From: Urbifossiella limnaea
GTDB lineage: Bacteria > Planctomycetota > Planctomycetia > Gemmatales > Gemmataceae
Assembly (NCBI RefSeq): GCF_007747215.1
Contig: NZ_CP036273.1
Location: forward strand, 1,844,322-1,908,321
DNA: 64,000 nt
Reading direction: 5' to 3'
Shown here piece by piece: positions 18,550-27,115 of this stretch. Every line of letters begins with the position of its first letter. The stretch's first letter is position 1. The position numbers and the translations under genes are program-made. The notes beneath the pieces are model-generated. The model searched no databases, was not told where the DNA came from, and saw only the letters and a program-made list of their open reading frames with translations.

Positions 18550-19392
18550 TCACTCCTCCCCGTTCTTCGCCTCCGCGAAGTCGAGGTAAATCCGTGCGTT
18601 GGCGTTCTTCCCCAGCTCCTTGAGCGCGGTCAGCTCCTCCAGCCGCAGCAGCGCCGGGTGCGTGGTGAACGCGGCCGCCGCCTTGCTCCGCTCCTCCAGC
18701 GCGGCCCGCTCCGCCTCCACGCGCGTCCGCGTCGCCGCGGCGTCGGCCTCGGCCCGCGTCCGCACCGCCTCGGCGTCCGCCGTCGCCTGGATGCGGCCGG
18801 CGTCGGCCTTCGTCTGCGCGTCGATCCGCTGTACCTCGGCGCGGGTGCGGGCCTCGACCAGTTGCGCCTCGCTGGTCCGCTCGGCGGCGAGCACCTTGTT
18901 CATGATGTCCTGGAGGTTCCCCGGGAACACCAGGTCCTTCACGTCGGCCCGGCCGATCGCCACGCCGTAGCCCGCCGCGGCGCCCTGCACCTCGCGGAGG
19001 ATGTCGTCGCTGAGCCGGGTGCGGTTCGTGAGGATGTCCTCGAGCGTCATCGCGGCCAGGCTGCGGCGGGCGGCCAGCTGCACGTCGGTGTACAGCCGGT
19101 CCTCGTAGCTCGCCACGGCCTGGACCGCCGCCTTCGGGTCCACGACCGCGAACTGCACCAGGATGCTGACGCGGATGGCGACCTTGTCGGCGGTCAGGAT
19201 TTCCTGCCCCTTGATGGTGAGGTCGCGGTTGCGGAGGTCCACGACGGTCACGTCCACCTTCGGCGTGCGGCGGAACAGCCGCCGCCGCGGCAGCTCGTGC
19301 CGGCCCGGGGGAAGCACCTCGGCGAGAACGCCGTCGACGTACTTCAGCCCGCGGTGGGTGTCGCGGATGATGATGTCCTTCGTTGCGGTCAT
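18550..19392 (-). CDS. SPFH/band 7 domain protein
   Basis: 280 residues from an ATG preceded by GAGGAGG; a longer frame upstream lacks a ribosome site. After a short N-terminal region (KDIIIRDTHRGLKYVDG) comes an SPFH core, VDVTVVDLRNRDLTIKGQEI and VSILVQFAVVDPKAAVQAVA, followed by the Ala/Glu/Arg-rich coiled coil typical of stomatin and flotillin proteins (RTRAEVQRIDAQTKADAGRI and onward). There is no N-terminal membrane anchor, which is unusual for the family. Such proteins form rings or scaffolds at membranes. No NfeD partner is adjacent. Confidence 0.85.
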   Translation of the reverse strand: MTATKDIIIRDTHRGLKYVDGVLAEVLPPGRHELPRRRLFRRTPKVDVTVVDLRNRDLTIKGQEILTADKVAIRVSILVQFAVVDPKAAVQAVASYEDRLYTDVQLAARRSLAAMTLEDILTNRTRLSDDILREVQGAAAGYGVAIGRADVKDLVFPGNLQDIMNKVLAAERTSEAQLVEARTRAEVQRIDAQTKADAGRIQATADAEAVRTRAEADAAATRTRVEAERAALEERSKAAAAFTTHPALLRLEELTALKELGKNANARIYLDFAEAKNGEE

Positions 19393-19633
19393 GGTCGTGC
19401 CCTCCTCGGGGCCGTGGTGTTGTGTTGGGGGGCGGCCGCGAAGGCTGACCGATTCGAAGGATCGGCGGCTTCGATTTGTGAAATCGACCCGGGTGCCGTT
19501 CAACGTCCCGGAGTACACATTGGCCGCGGTTCTTCAGACCGCCTGCGACCGCCCTGGCGGACAGGAGCCGGGAATACGCCGCCGGGTTCGCGCGTCGTAG
19601 TGGTGGTGTCCCGTCGCGCCGCCGGAGAACGTC

Positions 19634-20212
19634 ATGGCCCGGGTCGTCGCCTTACTGGCAGTTCTTTCGTGGACCGCGGCCGCCCGTGCGGACGCCGGGT
19701 TCTACCCACTGCCGCTGCGGTACGTGCCGGTTCGCCTCACGGTCACCGTCGAATCCGAGCCGCCCGGTGTGCTGACGTTCCTCCACGACGAGCGGCACGG
19801 CGTCCGCAGGGCGAACGCGGGTGAAGCGCTGGAAGTGGTGTACCCCACTGGCGAGCGGTTCAACCGGTTCAGCGTCTACGCGGTTCGCGCCGCCGACCTG
19901 GCCCGTGTCCCCGGTGGGGTTCCCGACAAAGCCTGGTTGGAGGTGAAGGAGAACACGATCGGCCAGGCGACCCAGCACAACTACAACAGCGGCCGGCTCG
20001 ACTCGTTCGACCGTCGGACGGAAGTCACGCTGAGTTATCGCGCCGACGTCGCGGCGGACGGCGTGAGGCTACTGCTGGTGTCGTCAAACGCCCCGCCGGT
20101 GTCTTCGACAACCATGTGTTGCGCGCTGGGAGTGCTGGCACCCGTGGGGGTCGCCGGCCTTGGGCTGTGGGCGTGGCGCCGGTCGCGACGGCGAGTGCCG
20201 CCTGCGGCGTAA
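19634..20212 (+). CDS. Secreted, C-terminally anchored protein of unknown function
   Basis: 192 residues: a signal peptide (MARVVALLAVLSWTAAARAD), a beta-rich soluble domain (RLTVTVESEPPGVLTFLHDE, VEVKENTIGQATQH-like region), a single membrane helix at about residues 160-180 and a basic tail (RRSRRRVPPAA). So it is anchored with the domain outside. No family recognised. Its last codons (CCGCCTGCGGCGTAACG) match one arm of the palindromes at 18493, 31625 and 55112, without the second arm. Confidence 0.65.
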   Translation: MARVVALLAVLSWTAAARADAGFYPLPLRYVPVRLTVTVESEPPGVLTFLHDERHGVRRANAGEALEVVYPTGERFNRFSVYAVRAADLARVPGGVPDKAWLEVKENTIGQATQHNYNSGRLDSFDRRTEVTLSYRADVAADGVRLLLVSSNAPPVSSTTMCCALGVLAPVGVAGLGLWAWRRSRRRVPPAA

Positions 20213-20223
20213 CGACGCCCAGA

Positions 20224-21444
20224 TCATCCGCCCAGAGCCGCCCAGTCGATGTGGTCCTTGTCGAGGCTCGTCAGCTCGGCCGGCAGCGCCTCCAGGTACT
20301 TCGGCGCCGCCCCGGTGTTGAACACCACCACCGACTCGTCGCGGCCGACCGTTCCGTCCTTCACCAGCCGCTCGAGTACGTCGAAGCAGACCGCCGTCTC
20401 CGGGCAGATACCGATCCCCTCGGCCGTGCTCGCCCGCCGCATCCACGGGCCGATGGCGTCCTCGCGGCCGGTCGCCGCCAGGCCGCCGCTGGCGCGGATG
20501 GCGTCGAGGATCATGAAGTCGCCGACCGCGACCGGCACCCGCAGCCCGCTCGCCACCGTCTTCGCGTTCGGGAACAGGTCGGCAAAGCGCTCGCCCTTGT
20601 CGAACGCGGTGACGATCGGGGCGCACCCCTCGGCCTGCACCGACACGAACCGCGGCAGCTTCGTGTCCTTCGCAATCCAGCCCAGCTCCAGAAGCTCCTG
20701 GAACGCCTTCCACATGCCGACGAGCCCGGTGCCGCCGCCGGTGGGGTAGAAGATCACGTCCGGGAGCGTCCAGCCGAGCTGCTCGGCCAGCTCCAGGCCC
20801 ATCGTCTTCTTCCCCTCGATGCGGTACGGCTCCTTCAGCGTGGACAGGTCGAACCAGCCCATCCGCTCGGCGCCGTCCTTGACGATCTTGCCGCAGTCGT
20901 TGATGAGGCCGTTGACGCGGTACGCCTTCGCCCCGTACAGGTGGGCCTCGAACTGGTTCACGACCGGCGTGTCGGCGGGCATGAAGATGTAGCACTCCAT
21001 CCCGGCGCGGGCGGCGTACGCAGCCGCGGCGCCGCCGGCGTTCCCGGCCGTCGGCAGCGCGACGCGCGTCACCCCGAGCCACTTCGCCATGCTCACGCAC
21101 GCCGTCTGCCCGCGGCTCTTGAAGCTACCGGTGGGGAGCTGGCTCTCGTCCTTGACCAGCAGCCGGGACAGGCCGAGTTCCTTGCCGAGCCGCGGGCACG
21201 GCAGCAGCGGCGTCATCCCCTCGCCGAGCGTGACCGGCTCCACGTCGAGCGGGAGCGGCAGGAGTTCGCGGTAGCGCCACAGCGACGGCGGCCGCCTCGC
21301 GATGTCCGCGGGCGTGACCGCGTCGCGGATGCGGTCGAGGTGGTAGCGGACCCAGATGGGCCGGCCGTTGTGCAGGTTGGCGAGCTGGCCGAACGGCAGG
21401 ACGGTGCCGTCGATGGCGCCTTCGAGGTGGCTGACGTAGTGCAT
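20224..21444 (-). CDS. thrC: Threonine synthase
   Basis: 406 residues. A PLP enzyme of the threonine synthase class, with the lysine in TGSFKSRG (K109) preceded by LLVKDESQLP and the glycine-rich phosphate loop PTGGGTGLVGMW. It converts O-phosphohomoserine to threonine. Both the small N-terminal domain (residues about 1-75) and the PLP core are present. No other threonine pathway gene is nearby. The start ATG is the first in the frame, and the upstream 247 bases are non-coding. Confidence 0.92.
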   Translation of the reverse strand: MHYVSHLEGAIDGTVLPFGQLANLHNGRPIWVRYHLDRIRDAVTPADIARRPPSLWRYRELLPLPLDVEPVTLGEGMTPLLPCPRLGKELGLSRLLVKDESQLPTGSFKSRGQTACVSMAKWLGVTRVALPTAGNAGGAAAAYAARAGMECYIFMPADTPVVNQFEAHLYGAKAYRVNGLINDCGKIVKDGAERMGWFDLSTLKEPYRIEGKKTMGLELAEQLGWTLPDVIFYPTGGGTGLVGMWKAFQELLELGWIAKDTKLPRFVSVQAEGCAPIVTAFDKGERFADLFPNAKTVASGLRVPVAVGDFMILDAIRASGGLAATGREDAIGPWMRRASTAEGIGICPETAVCFDVLERLVKDGTVGRDESVVVFNTGAAPKYLEALPAELTSLDKDHIDWAALGG

Positions 21445-21691
21445 TGCGTCAGGCTACGCCCGGCCGGTCGGCTCGTCACCGCTTGCCGACGGCGGTCACA
21501 TCCCAGCGGGGGCGGGGGTGCTTCCCAGGTTTGTTTCGAACTTTTTTCATGAATCACTGTTTGGTAGTTCGCCGAAAACTTGGGGGGCGAGCGCGGACAA
21601 CTTGCCCCACGCCCGGGCCGTTCCGCGCTAGTTTGCCCACCGTCCGCCCAGGTACGGGGGTGGTGCGAGTCCCGAATGCCGCAGGTGGTAC
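21445..21691. other. Divergent upstream region, no gene seen
   Basis: Between divergent thrC and the sulfotransferase-like gene. The middle (about 21530-21590) is noticeably richer in A and T than the surroundings, as expected for a promoter zone. I could not settle on specific -35/-10 boxes for either gene. Confidence 0.4.
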
Positions 21692-22639
21692 ATGGCTCTG
21701 GAACTGCTGATCGTTGGTGCGGGGCGGGACGGAACGGTTTCGCTCAGCCGGGTGGTCGTGGACTTGTACCGGGAGAACGGCATCGACGGCGCGGTGGCGC
21801 ACGAGTACGAGGCCGCGCAGTTCTACAACTCGTTCTGCCTGTTCCGGGAGACGAATGACCCGGCCCATCTGGACCGCCTGGAGCGTCTGGTCCGCGAGTG
21901 CCCGTACCGGGCGGTCGTCGGCAACGGGTACGCGTCGGTTCTCCCGATGTTCGCCCGGCACTGGCCGGGCCTGAAGGTGGTCCACTTGCGGCGGAAGGAC
22001 GAGGCGGCGTTCGTCCGCTCCTTCGTCGCCATGCAGCGGATGTTCCCGCAGAACAACGTCTACTACGGGGCCGCCGGCGGTGAGATCCGACGCGTCGCCG
22101 CGTTCCACCTCGGGGAGATGACGCGGGCGGAGTGGGACGCCCTACCTCTGGAGGCGAAGTTCTCCTGGTACTATCACTACACCCACCGGGAAATCGCCCG
22201 CCACGCGCCGCTGTTCCGGCACCACATGGGGATGTTCACCGAGGATATTTCGTCGGAGGCGGCCCTCGCCCGGCTGGCCCGGTTCGCCTGCGGCGAGGAG
22301 GCGAGGGCGGTCGGCGGCCACCGGCTGAACGCGTTCGAATACCTCAAGCTCGACCAGTTCCCGCCGGAGGCGGCCGGGTACGTCCACTGGTTGCTGGGGC
22401 GAGTGGACGCGGGCCAGATCGTGCCGGACGCCGCGTACCCCGCGCTGTATTTCACGAACGCCTTCATCACCTGGGTCGGCTACCACGCCACCGGCCAGGC
22501 CGACGCCATGGCCCCCGCCCTGCGGATGGACGACACGCGCCTCCGAGACACCCTCGACCGGTTCGTCGCGGCGATGCAGGACCACGTCCGGGTCGCGCAG
22601 GCGGTGCGGCACTCCCTCGCGCCTGCTCGGGCGGCGTGA
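21692..22639 (+). CDS. Sulfotransferase-like protein
   Basis: 315 residues. Near the N-terminus, IVGAGRDGTVSLSRVV is a variant of the 5'-phosphosulfate binding loop of sulfotransferases, and VVHLRRKDEAAFVRSFVAMQ matches the 3'-phosphate binding region. The fold therefore probably binds PAPS and transfers sulfate to a sugar, lipid or protein; the first loop lacks the classical RSGT form (GRDGT instead), so activity is not proven. A single gene between thrC and waaA; a role in modifying a surface glycan is possible but only inferred from the nearby Kdo transferase. Confidence 0.7.
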   Translation: MALELLIVGAGRDGTVSLSRVVVDLYRENGIDGAVAHEYEAAQFYNSFCLFRETNDPAHLDRLERLVRECPYRAVVGNGYASVLPMFARHWPGLKVVHLRRKDEAAFVRSFVAMQRMFPQNNVYYGAAGGEIRRVAAFHLGEMTRAEWDALPLEAKFSWYYHYTHREIARHAPLFRHHMGMFTEDISSEAALARLARFACGEEARAVGGHRLNAFEYLKLDQFPPEAAGYVHWLLGRVDAGQIVPDAAYPALYFTNAFITWVGYHATGQADAMAPALRMDDTRLRDTLDRFVAAMQDHVRVAQAVRHSLAPARAA

Positions 22640-22661
22640 GAAGCCGCACGGGGCGAGCCGC

Positions 22662-23963
22662 TCACGCCGCCCGGCGGGACGTGGTCGAGAGTGCGGCGTC
22701 GATCGCCTCCAGCGTCCGGGCCGTCGCGCCCTGCTGGCGGCGGACCTGCTCGCGGGCCGCGCCTCCCGTCCGCTCGCGCCGCGCGTCGTCGGCCAGCAGT
22801 GCCGCCAGCGCCGGCTCCAGCCCGGCGGCGTCGGCGATCATCGTCGCCGCGCCCACTTCCACCAGCCGGCGGGCGGCGTCCTTGAAGTTCCACACGTGCG
22901 GGCCGAACACGCACGCCACCCCGTACCCGGCCGGCTCGATCATGCTCTGCCCGCCGCGGCGGCCGTCCAGCGTGCCGCCGACGTAGCCCACGTCGGCCAG
23001 CCCCCACGCGGCGCCGAGTTCACCCACCGTGTCCAGCAGCACCACGGCCGGCAGCGCCGCGAGCGGCGCCTGCACCTGGCTGCGGCGCACGAACGGCAGG
23101 CCGCTCGCCTCCACCAGCCGGGCCACCTCCTCGAAGCGGTCCGGGTGCCGCGGCACCAGTAGCAGCCGCGCCCGCGGGAAGCGCGCCCGCAGCGCCGCGA
23201 ACGCGGTGAGGATAAGTTCCTCCTCCGGCGCGTGTGTGCTTCCCGCGAGCAGAACCAACTCGGCCCCGGGCGTGATCCCGAGCAGCCGCGCCAGGGCGCG
23301 GGTCGCCGGCGTGTCGCGGTCCTTTAACGCACCGTCGTACTTGATCGAACCCGTGACGGTCAGTTTGTCCGCCGGCACGCCGAGGGCGCGGAGGCGGTCG
23401 GCGTACTCGGCCTCCTGCACGGCGAACCGTGTGACGTGCGCCAACAACCGCCGCCGCGCCAGGCCGGCGACGCGGGCCAGCCGGCGGGCGCTGCGCGGGC
23501 TCAGCCGGGCGTTCGCCACCACCACCGGGACGCCGCGGCGGGCCGCTTCCGCGAGCGCGTTCGGCCACAGCTCGCTCTCGGCGAGCACCAGCACAGACGG
23601 GTTCACGGCGTCGAACGCGGCCGCGGCCGCCCACGTGAAATCGAGCGGCCACGGGATCACCGGCACGTCGGCGAAGCGGCGGCGTGCCTCGGCCAATCCC
23701 GTGTCGGTGGTGGACGACACGACGGCCAGCCAGTCCGGGTGACGGGCGCGGAACGCCGGCACGAGCGTGCCGAGGAGGTTGACCTCGCCGACGCTGACGG
23801 CGTGGAACCACGCCACCGGCCGGCGGCCGAGGTTGGGCACCGCGGCGGGGCCGGTCAGCTTGGCGAGCAGGTCGCGGCGGTAGCGGCCGGTGCGCACGCA
23901 CCGCCACACCAGCCACGGCGACAGCACCGCCAGCGCCGCCAGGTACAGCACGTTCAGGAGCAT
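22662..23963 (-). CDS. waaA: Kdo (3-deoxy-manno-octulosonate) transferase
   Basis: 433 residues from ATG; a TTG three codons earlier is the alternative. It has the N-terminal membrane anchor (LLNVLYLAALAVLSPWLVW), the GT30 signature with catalytic Glu60 in HAVSVGEVNLL, and donor-binding motifs ending in GRRGGQSMIEPAGYGVACVF. It attaches Kdo from CMP-Kdo to lipid A precursor at the inner membrane, so the organism should make an LPS-like lipid. No other lipid A genes are adjacent. Confidence 0.92.
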   Translation of the reverse strand: MLLNVLYLAALAVLSPWLVWRCVRTGRYRRDLLAKLTGPAAVPNLGRRPVAWFHAVSVGEVNLLGTLVPAFRARHPDWLAVVSSTTDTGLAEARRRFADVPVIPWPLDFTWAAAAAFDAVNPSVLVLAESELWPNALAEAARRGVPVVVANARLSPRSARRLARVAGLARRRLLAHVTRFAVQEAEYADRLRALGVPADKLTVTGSIKYDGALKDRDTPATRALARLLGITPGAELVLLAGSTHAPEEELILTAFAALRARFPRARLLLVPRHPDRFEEVARLVEASGLPFVRRSQVQAPLAALPAVVLLDTVGELGAAWGLADVGYVGGTLDGRRGGQSMIEPAGYGVACVFGPHVWNFKDAARRLVEVGAATMIADAAGLEPALAALLADDARRERTGGAAREQVRRQQGATARTLEAIDAALSTTSRRAA

Positions 23964-24057
23964 CGGCCGCAACCCTAACCCGGGCCGTCGGTCGCGGTCC
24001 AGAGCGGTTCCGCGGCGTCGCTCAAAAGTCGGGCCGAAGGCATTGTGTGTACGGTTC

Positions 24058-24093
24058 CCCCCCGGGGGGTCGCGGCACGCATTGAGTCAATGC
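24058..24093. other. Palindromes in the waaA upstream gap
   Basis: Two features in the 158-base gap between waaA and the receiver-like gene: a 12-base palindrome CCCCCCGGGGGG (24058-24069) and a 6-bp hairpin GCATTG-AGT-CAATGC (24079-24093) followed by CACAAAA. They could act in transcription control of waaA or termination after the receiver-like gene. Nothing else was seen in the gap. Confidence 0.4.
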
Positions 24094-24121
24094 CACAAAA
24101 GAGCGTCCCGGTGATTCGCCG

Positions 24122-24559
24122 CTATTCGTCGTCCTCGTCGGCCAGGTCGATGACCTCGTCGCCGACGGCGGCGGGGCCGGGCGGCGTGCCCGGCATCAGG
24201 CCGGTAGCCAAATCCTCCAGCACCGGCTTTGTCAGCGGTGGGAATAGGACGTAGCGGGCACCCAGGTCCATCAGCACGGCCGTCCACGCCGCCCGGTCCG
24301 GCTCCGACAGCTTCTCGTCGCTCACCGCCACGACCGCCGCGTCCGGTGCCGCCCGGTGCAACTCGGCCACGAGCGCCACCACGGCCGGGTCGGCGGGCGA
24401 GAAGGTCAGGAAGGCCACGGTCGGCCGGCGGTCCCGGGCCAATTCGCGTGCGGCGTTCAACGACTTGGCTTGGCGCACGAGCCAGCCGTTCTCGGCGGCC
24501 GCGTCGGCCAGGTGGCGGGCGACCTCGGGGTCGAGCGTGACGAGTTGCGGGCGACGCAT
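24122..24559 (-). CDS. Receiver-like protein lacking the phospho-acceptor
   Basis: 145 residues. The pattern of alternating strands and helices (QLVTLDPEVARHLADAAAEN, RRPTVAFLTFSPADPAVVAL, DAAVVAVSDEKLSEPD, then LGARYVLFPPLTKPVLEDLA) resembles a response-regulator receiver domain, but the strand that normally ends in the phosphorylated Asp reads VAFLTFS. A short acidic tail (DLADEDDE) follows. It lies directly downstream of the FHA-GAF histidine kinase on the same strand, with a long palindrome between, so a partner or decoy role is possible. Family assignment is tentative. Confidence 0.5.
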   Translation of the reverse strand: MRRPQLVTLDPEVARHLADAAAENGWLVRQAKSLNAARELARDRRPTVAFLTFSPADPAVVALVAELHRAAPDAAVVAVSDEKLSEPDRAAWTAVLMDLGARYVLFPPLTKPVLEDLATGLMPGTPPGPAAVGDEVIDLADEDDE

Positions 24560-24565
24560 TCGCTC

Positions 24566-24646
24566 AATGACGAATGACGAATGACGAATGACGGATGACG
24601 ACAGGCGGTATCGTCATCCGTCATTCGTCATTCGTCATTCGTCATT
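24566..24646. repeat. Perfect 36-bp inverted repeat of a 7-mer array
   Basis: Arms 24566-24601 and 24611-24646 are exactly complementary around the 9-base loop CAGGCGGTA. Each arm is a tandem array of the heptamer GAATGAC, with a GGATGAC variant at matched positions. The right arm overlaps the last four codons of the kinase gene, including its stop codon. Confidence 0.9.
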
Positions 24647-26368
24647 CTCCACGGGTGGCCTCACGGGCGGGTGTTGCGACGTGCCCGACAGGTCGCCGTA
24701 GGCGCCCTTCATCGGGATGCGGCAGGTGAACTTGCTCCCCTTGTCGGGGACGCTCTGCACCACGATGTCGCCGCCGTGCTCGCGGAGGATCTTCCGGCTC
24801 ACCGGCAGCCCCAGCCCGGTGCCGCGGCTCCCCTTCGTGCTCACGAACGGCTTGAAGATCGCGTCCGCCTGGTCCGCCGGGATGCCGGGGCCGTTGTCCA
24901 TCACGATCACTTTGGCCCACGCCCCGTCCGCGTCCAGCAGCGCCTGCACGCTCACCTTGCCGTTCTCCCGGCCCTCCAGCGCGTCGATCGCGTTGCCGAC
25001 GAGGTTCAGGACCGCCCGGTGGAGGCCGTCCGGGTCGCACGGCACGCCCGCCACGTTCGCCCCCGGCCGCCAGTCCAGCACCACGCCGCGCTCGGCGGCC
25101 CGGCCGCGGACCAACTCCAGCACGTCCTCGCACAGCTTGTTCAGGTCCGTCGGCTCGATCGCCGGCTCGCGCTCCTTCGAGTAGCTGAGCATGTCGAGCA
25201 TCAGCGCGTCGATGCGCCCCTGATTCTTCTCGACGAGCCGCCAGCCCTTCGTCAGCAGTTCCGTGTCGCCGTCGCCGAGCGCGGCGCGGACCATGTCGGA
25301 CCCGAAGCGGACGCCCTGCATGATGTTCTTGATGTGGTGGCTCAGCGCCGCGATGGTCTGCCCCACGGCGGCGAGCCGCTCGGCGCCGACGAGCGCCTGG
25401 TGGTAGCGACTCTCTTCGACCGCGATGGCCGCCTGGTGGGCCACGGCGCTGGCGAGGTGGAGGTGGTCCTCGGTGAACGTGCCGGTGCCGGTGCCGCCGG
25501 CGACGACGTTCTTGAGGCTCGACTGCGTGTCCAGGAACATGACGCCGAGCGTCTCGCGGCGGCCCTTCAGCGGCACGCAGATGACCTCGCGGAGGTGGTG
25601 CTTGTGGATGCTCGCGCCGCCGCGGAACCGGGCGTCGGTCGCGGCGTCGGTGACGAGGATGCCCTGGTGCTCCTTCAGGACGTAATCGACGATGGTGCGG
25701 CTGACGCCGAGGTCTTCCTGGCGGCTGAGGCCGTCCTTGTAGCGGGCCGCCTTCGGCACCAGCTGCCCGGCCTCGTCGCGGAGCATGAAGCAGCCGTGGT
25801 CGGCGTCGGCCGTGCGGAGGGCCAGTTCCATCACCCGCACCAGCAGTTCGTCCACGTCGAGGATGTGGCTGACGGCCTCGGCCGTCTCGTACAGCGCGGC
25901 GAGCCCGGCGAGGCGGGCCTTGATCCAGTCCGACCCGGCGGCCGACGGGCGGGAGAGAATCTGGCTGCCGGCGTCGGCCCCGACGCTCCGGACGATGGCC
26001 GAGAGCACGTCCGAGCCGGCGTCGCGGTTCAGCAGGCGGACGCGCTCGGTGAGTTCGTCGCGGACCGGGGCGTCGGCAACGCCGGTGGTGTACAGGAGTT
26101 GCGTCTGCCCGACGGCGATGCGGTCGCCGGTCCGGAGCGGGGCGGCCTTCACCGGCTGGCCGTTGAGGAGGGTGCCGTTGCCGCTGCCGAGGTCGAACAG
26201 CTGGTACCCGCCGTCCGGCAGCGACTTCAGCTCGAAGTGCTTGCGGGACACCTGGGTGTCGTGCAGGGAGACGGGGTTGGTCGAGTGCCGGCCGACGACC
26301 ACGGCGGGGCCGGCCAGGTCGAACTGCTTCCCCTCGTCCACCCCGCGGAGGACGATCAGCCGGGGCAC
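24635..26368 (-). CDS. FHA-GAF sensor histidine kinase
   Basis: 577 residues, soluble, no membrane segment. Residues 1-95 are an FHA domain (VVGRHSTNPVSLHDTQVSRK, GSGNGTLLNG) that binds phosphothreonine. About 165-330 is a GAF domain. The kinase core follows: a variant H-box with H344/H345 in ALSHHIKN, the N-box NLVGNAID, DNGPGIP and GTGLGLPVS. The H-box lacks the usual H-E/D pair (HHIKN), so the phospho-acceptor histidine is uncertain. The adjacent downstream receiver-like gene lacks Asp, so the true response regulator is probably elsewhere. Confidence 0.9.
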   Translation of the reverse strand: MPRLIVLRGVDEGKQFDLAGPAVVVGRHSTNPVSLHDTQVSRKHFELKSLPDGGYQLFDLGSGNGTLLNGQPVKAAPLRTGDRIAVGQTQLLYTTGVADAPVRDELTERVRLLNRDAGSDVLSAIVRSVGADAGSQILSRPSAAGSDWIKARLAGLAALYETAEAVSHILDVDELLVRVMELALRTADADHGCFMLRDEAGQLVPKAARYKDGLSRQEDLGVSRTIVDYVLKEHQGILVTDAATDARFRGGASIHKHHLREVICVPLKGRRETLGVMFLDTQSSLKNVVAGGTGTGTFTEDHLHLASAVAHQAAIAVEESRYHQALVGAERLAAVGQTIAALSHHIKNIMQGVRFGSDMVRAALGDGDTELLTKGWRLVEKNQGRIDALMLDMLSYSKEREPAIEPTDLNKLCEDVLELVRGRAAERGVVLDWRPGANVAGVPCDPDGLHRAVLNLVGNAIDALEGRENGKVSVQALLDADGAWAKVIVMDNGPGIPADQADAIFKPFVSTKGSRGTGLGLPVSRKILREHGGDIVVQSVPDKGSKFTCRIPMKGAYGDLSGTSQHPPVRPPVENDE

Positions 26369-26433
26369 GGCGGGCTCCAGGGTCGGGCGACCCCGCTACG
26401 GTAACCGGCGACGGGGGTCGGGGCAACGGGGCA

Positions 26434-26530
26434 GTCGTTGGGAGTCTGCGGGAGTCTCCGGGAGTGGAGGAGTTCAACCCGGCTTACTCCCCAACTCCCG
26501 CAGACTCCCAACGACCCCTCCACTCCCGGA
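26434..26530. repeat. Interleaved inverted repeats in a divergent promoter region
   Basis: Two perfect arm pairs are nested in A-B-A'-B' order: A 26434-26455 with A' 26494-26515 (22 bp) and B 26457-26470 with B' 26517-26530 (14 bp). They are built from GGGAGTC-like units, and because the pairs interleave they cannot both close as simple hairpins. They lie between the divergent kinase and ACT genes. Confidence 0.8.
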
Positions 26531-26543
26531 GATTCGCTTCCCG

Positions 26544-26573
26544 TTGACCGCCCGCCCCCCACCCCGGTACACT
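26544..26573 (+). promoter_or_regulatory. Candidate sigma-70 promoter for the ACT-domain gene
   Basis: TTGACC (26544-26549) and TACACT (26568-26573) are separated by 18 bases, and the ATG of the ACT protein gene begins at 26600. This is the best -35/-10 pair seen in the window. The proposed start point would be near 26580. Confidence 0.5.
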
Positions 26574-26599
26574 CGGGAAAACGTATCCGGGGGCGGGGC

Positions 26600-27103
26600 A
26601 TGAGTTTCGGCGAGGCCGACGACGGCGGGGCGGTGCTGGACGACCTCACGGCGCGCGGCCGCGACTGGCCGAGCGTGCGGCAGTACAACGTGTTCCTCGC
26701 CAACCGCATGGGGGCGCTGCTCGACCTGGTCCGCCGGTTCGAGCTGACCGACGTGAAGATCGTGGCCATGACGATCGTGGAGACGGCCGACTGCGCCATC
26801 ATCCGCCTCGTGCCGAGCAGCTCGGAGCGGGCCTACGAGATCCTGACGGCCGCGAAGCTGCCCTTCACCGAGAGCGACCTGCTGGTGGTGAAGCTGCCGG
26901 ACAACGACCAGCCGCTGCTGACGATCTGCAAGGCGCTGCTCGGGGCCGAGATCAACATCCACTACGCGTACCCGCTGCTGATCGGCGTCGGCCCGATGGG
27001 GAACACCGCCCTGGCGATGCACGTCGAGGACCACGAGGCGGCGATGAACACGCTGTCGAACCAGGGGTTCACGATCTACACCGAGAACGACCTGGAGGGG
27101 TGA
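26600..27103 (+). CDS. ACT-domain regulatory protein
   Basis: 167 residues, two ACT-like repeats: NVFLANRMGALLDLVRRFEL at the first, and a second strand-helix-strand at INIHYAYPLLIGVGPMGNTA. ACT domains bind amino acids or other small ligands and regulate partner enzymes; there is no fused catalytic domain, so it is a stand-alone regulator or sensor of unknown ligand. The start ATG follows the candidate promoter. The membrane-anchored HMA gene begins 12 bases downstream, so the two may be co-transcribed. Confidence 0.8.
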   Translation: MSFGEADDGGAVLDDLTARGRDWPSVRQYNVFLANRMGALLDLVRRFELTDVKIVAMTIVETADCAIIRLVPSSSERAYEILTAAKLPFTESDLLVVKLPDNDQPLLTICKALLGAEINIHYAYPLLIGVGPMGNTALAMHVEDHEAAMNTLSNQGFTIYTENDLEG

Positions 27104-27115
27104 GCGACGCGACCC

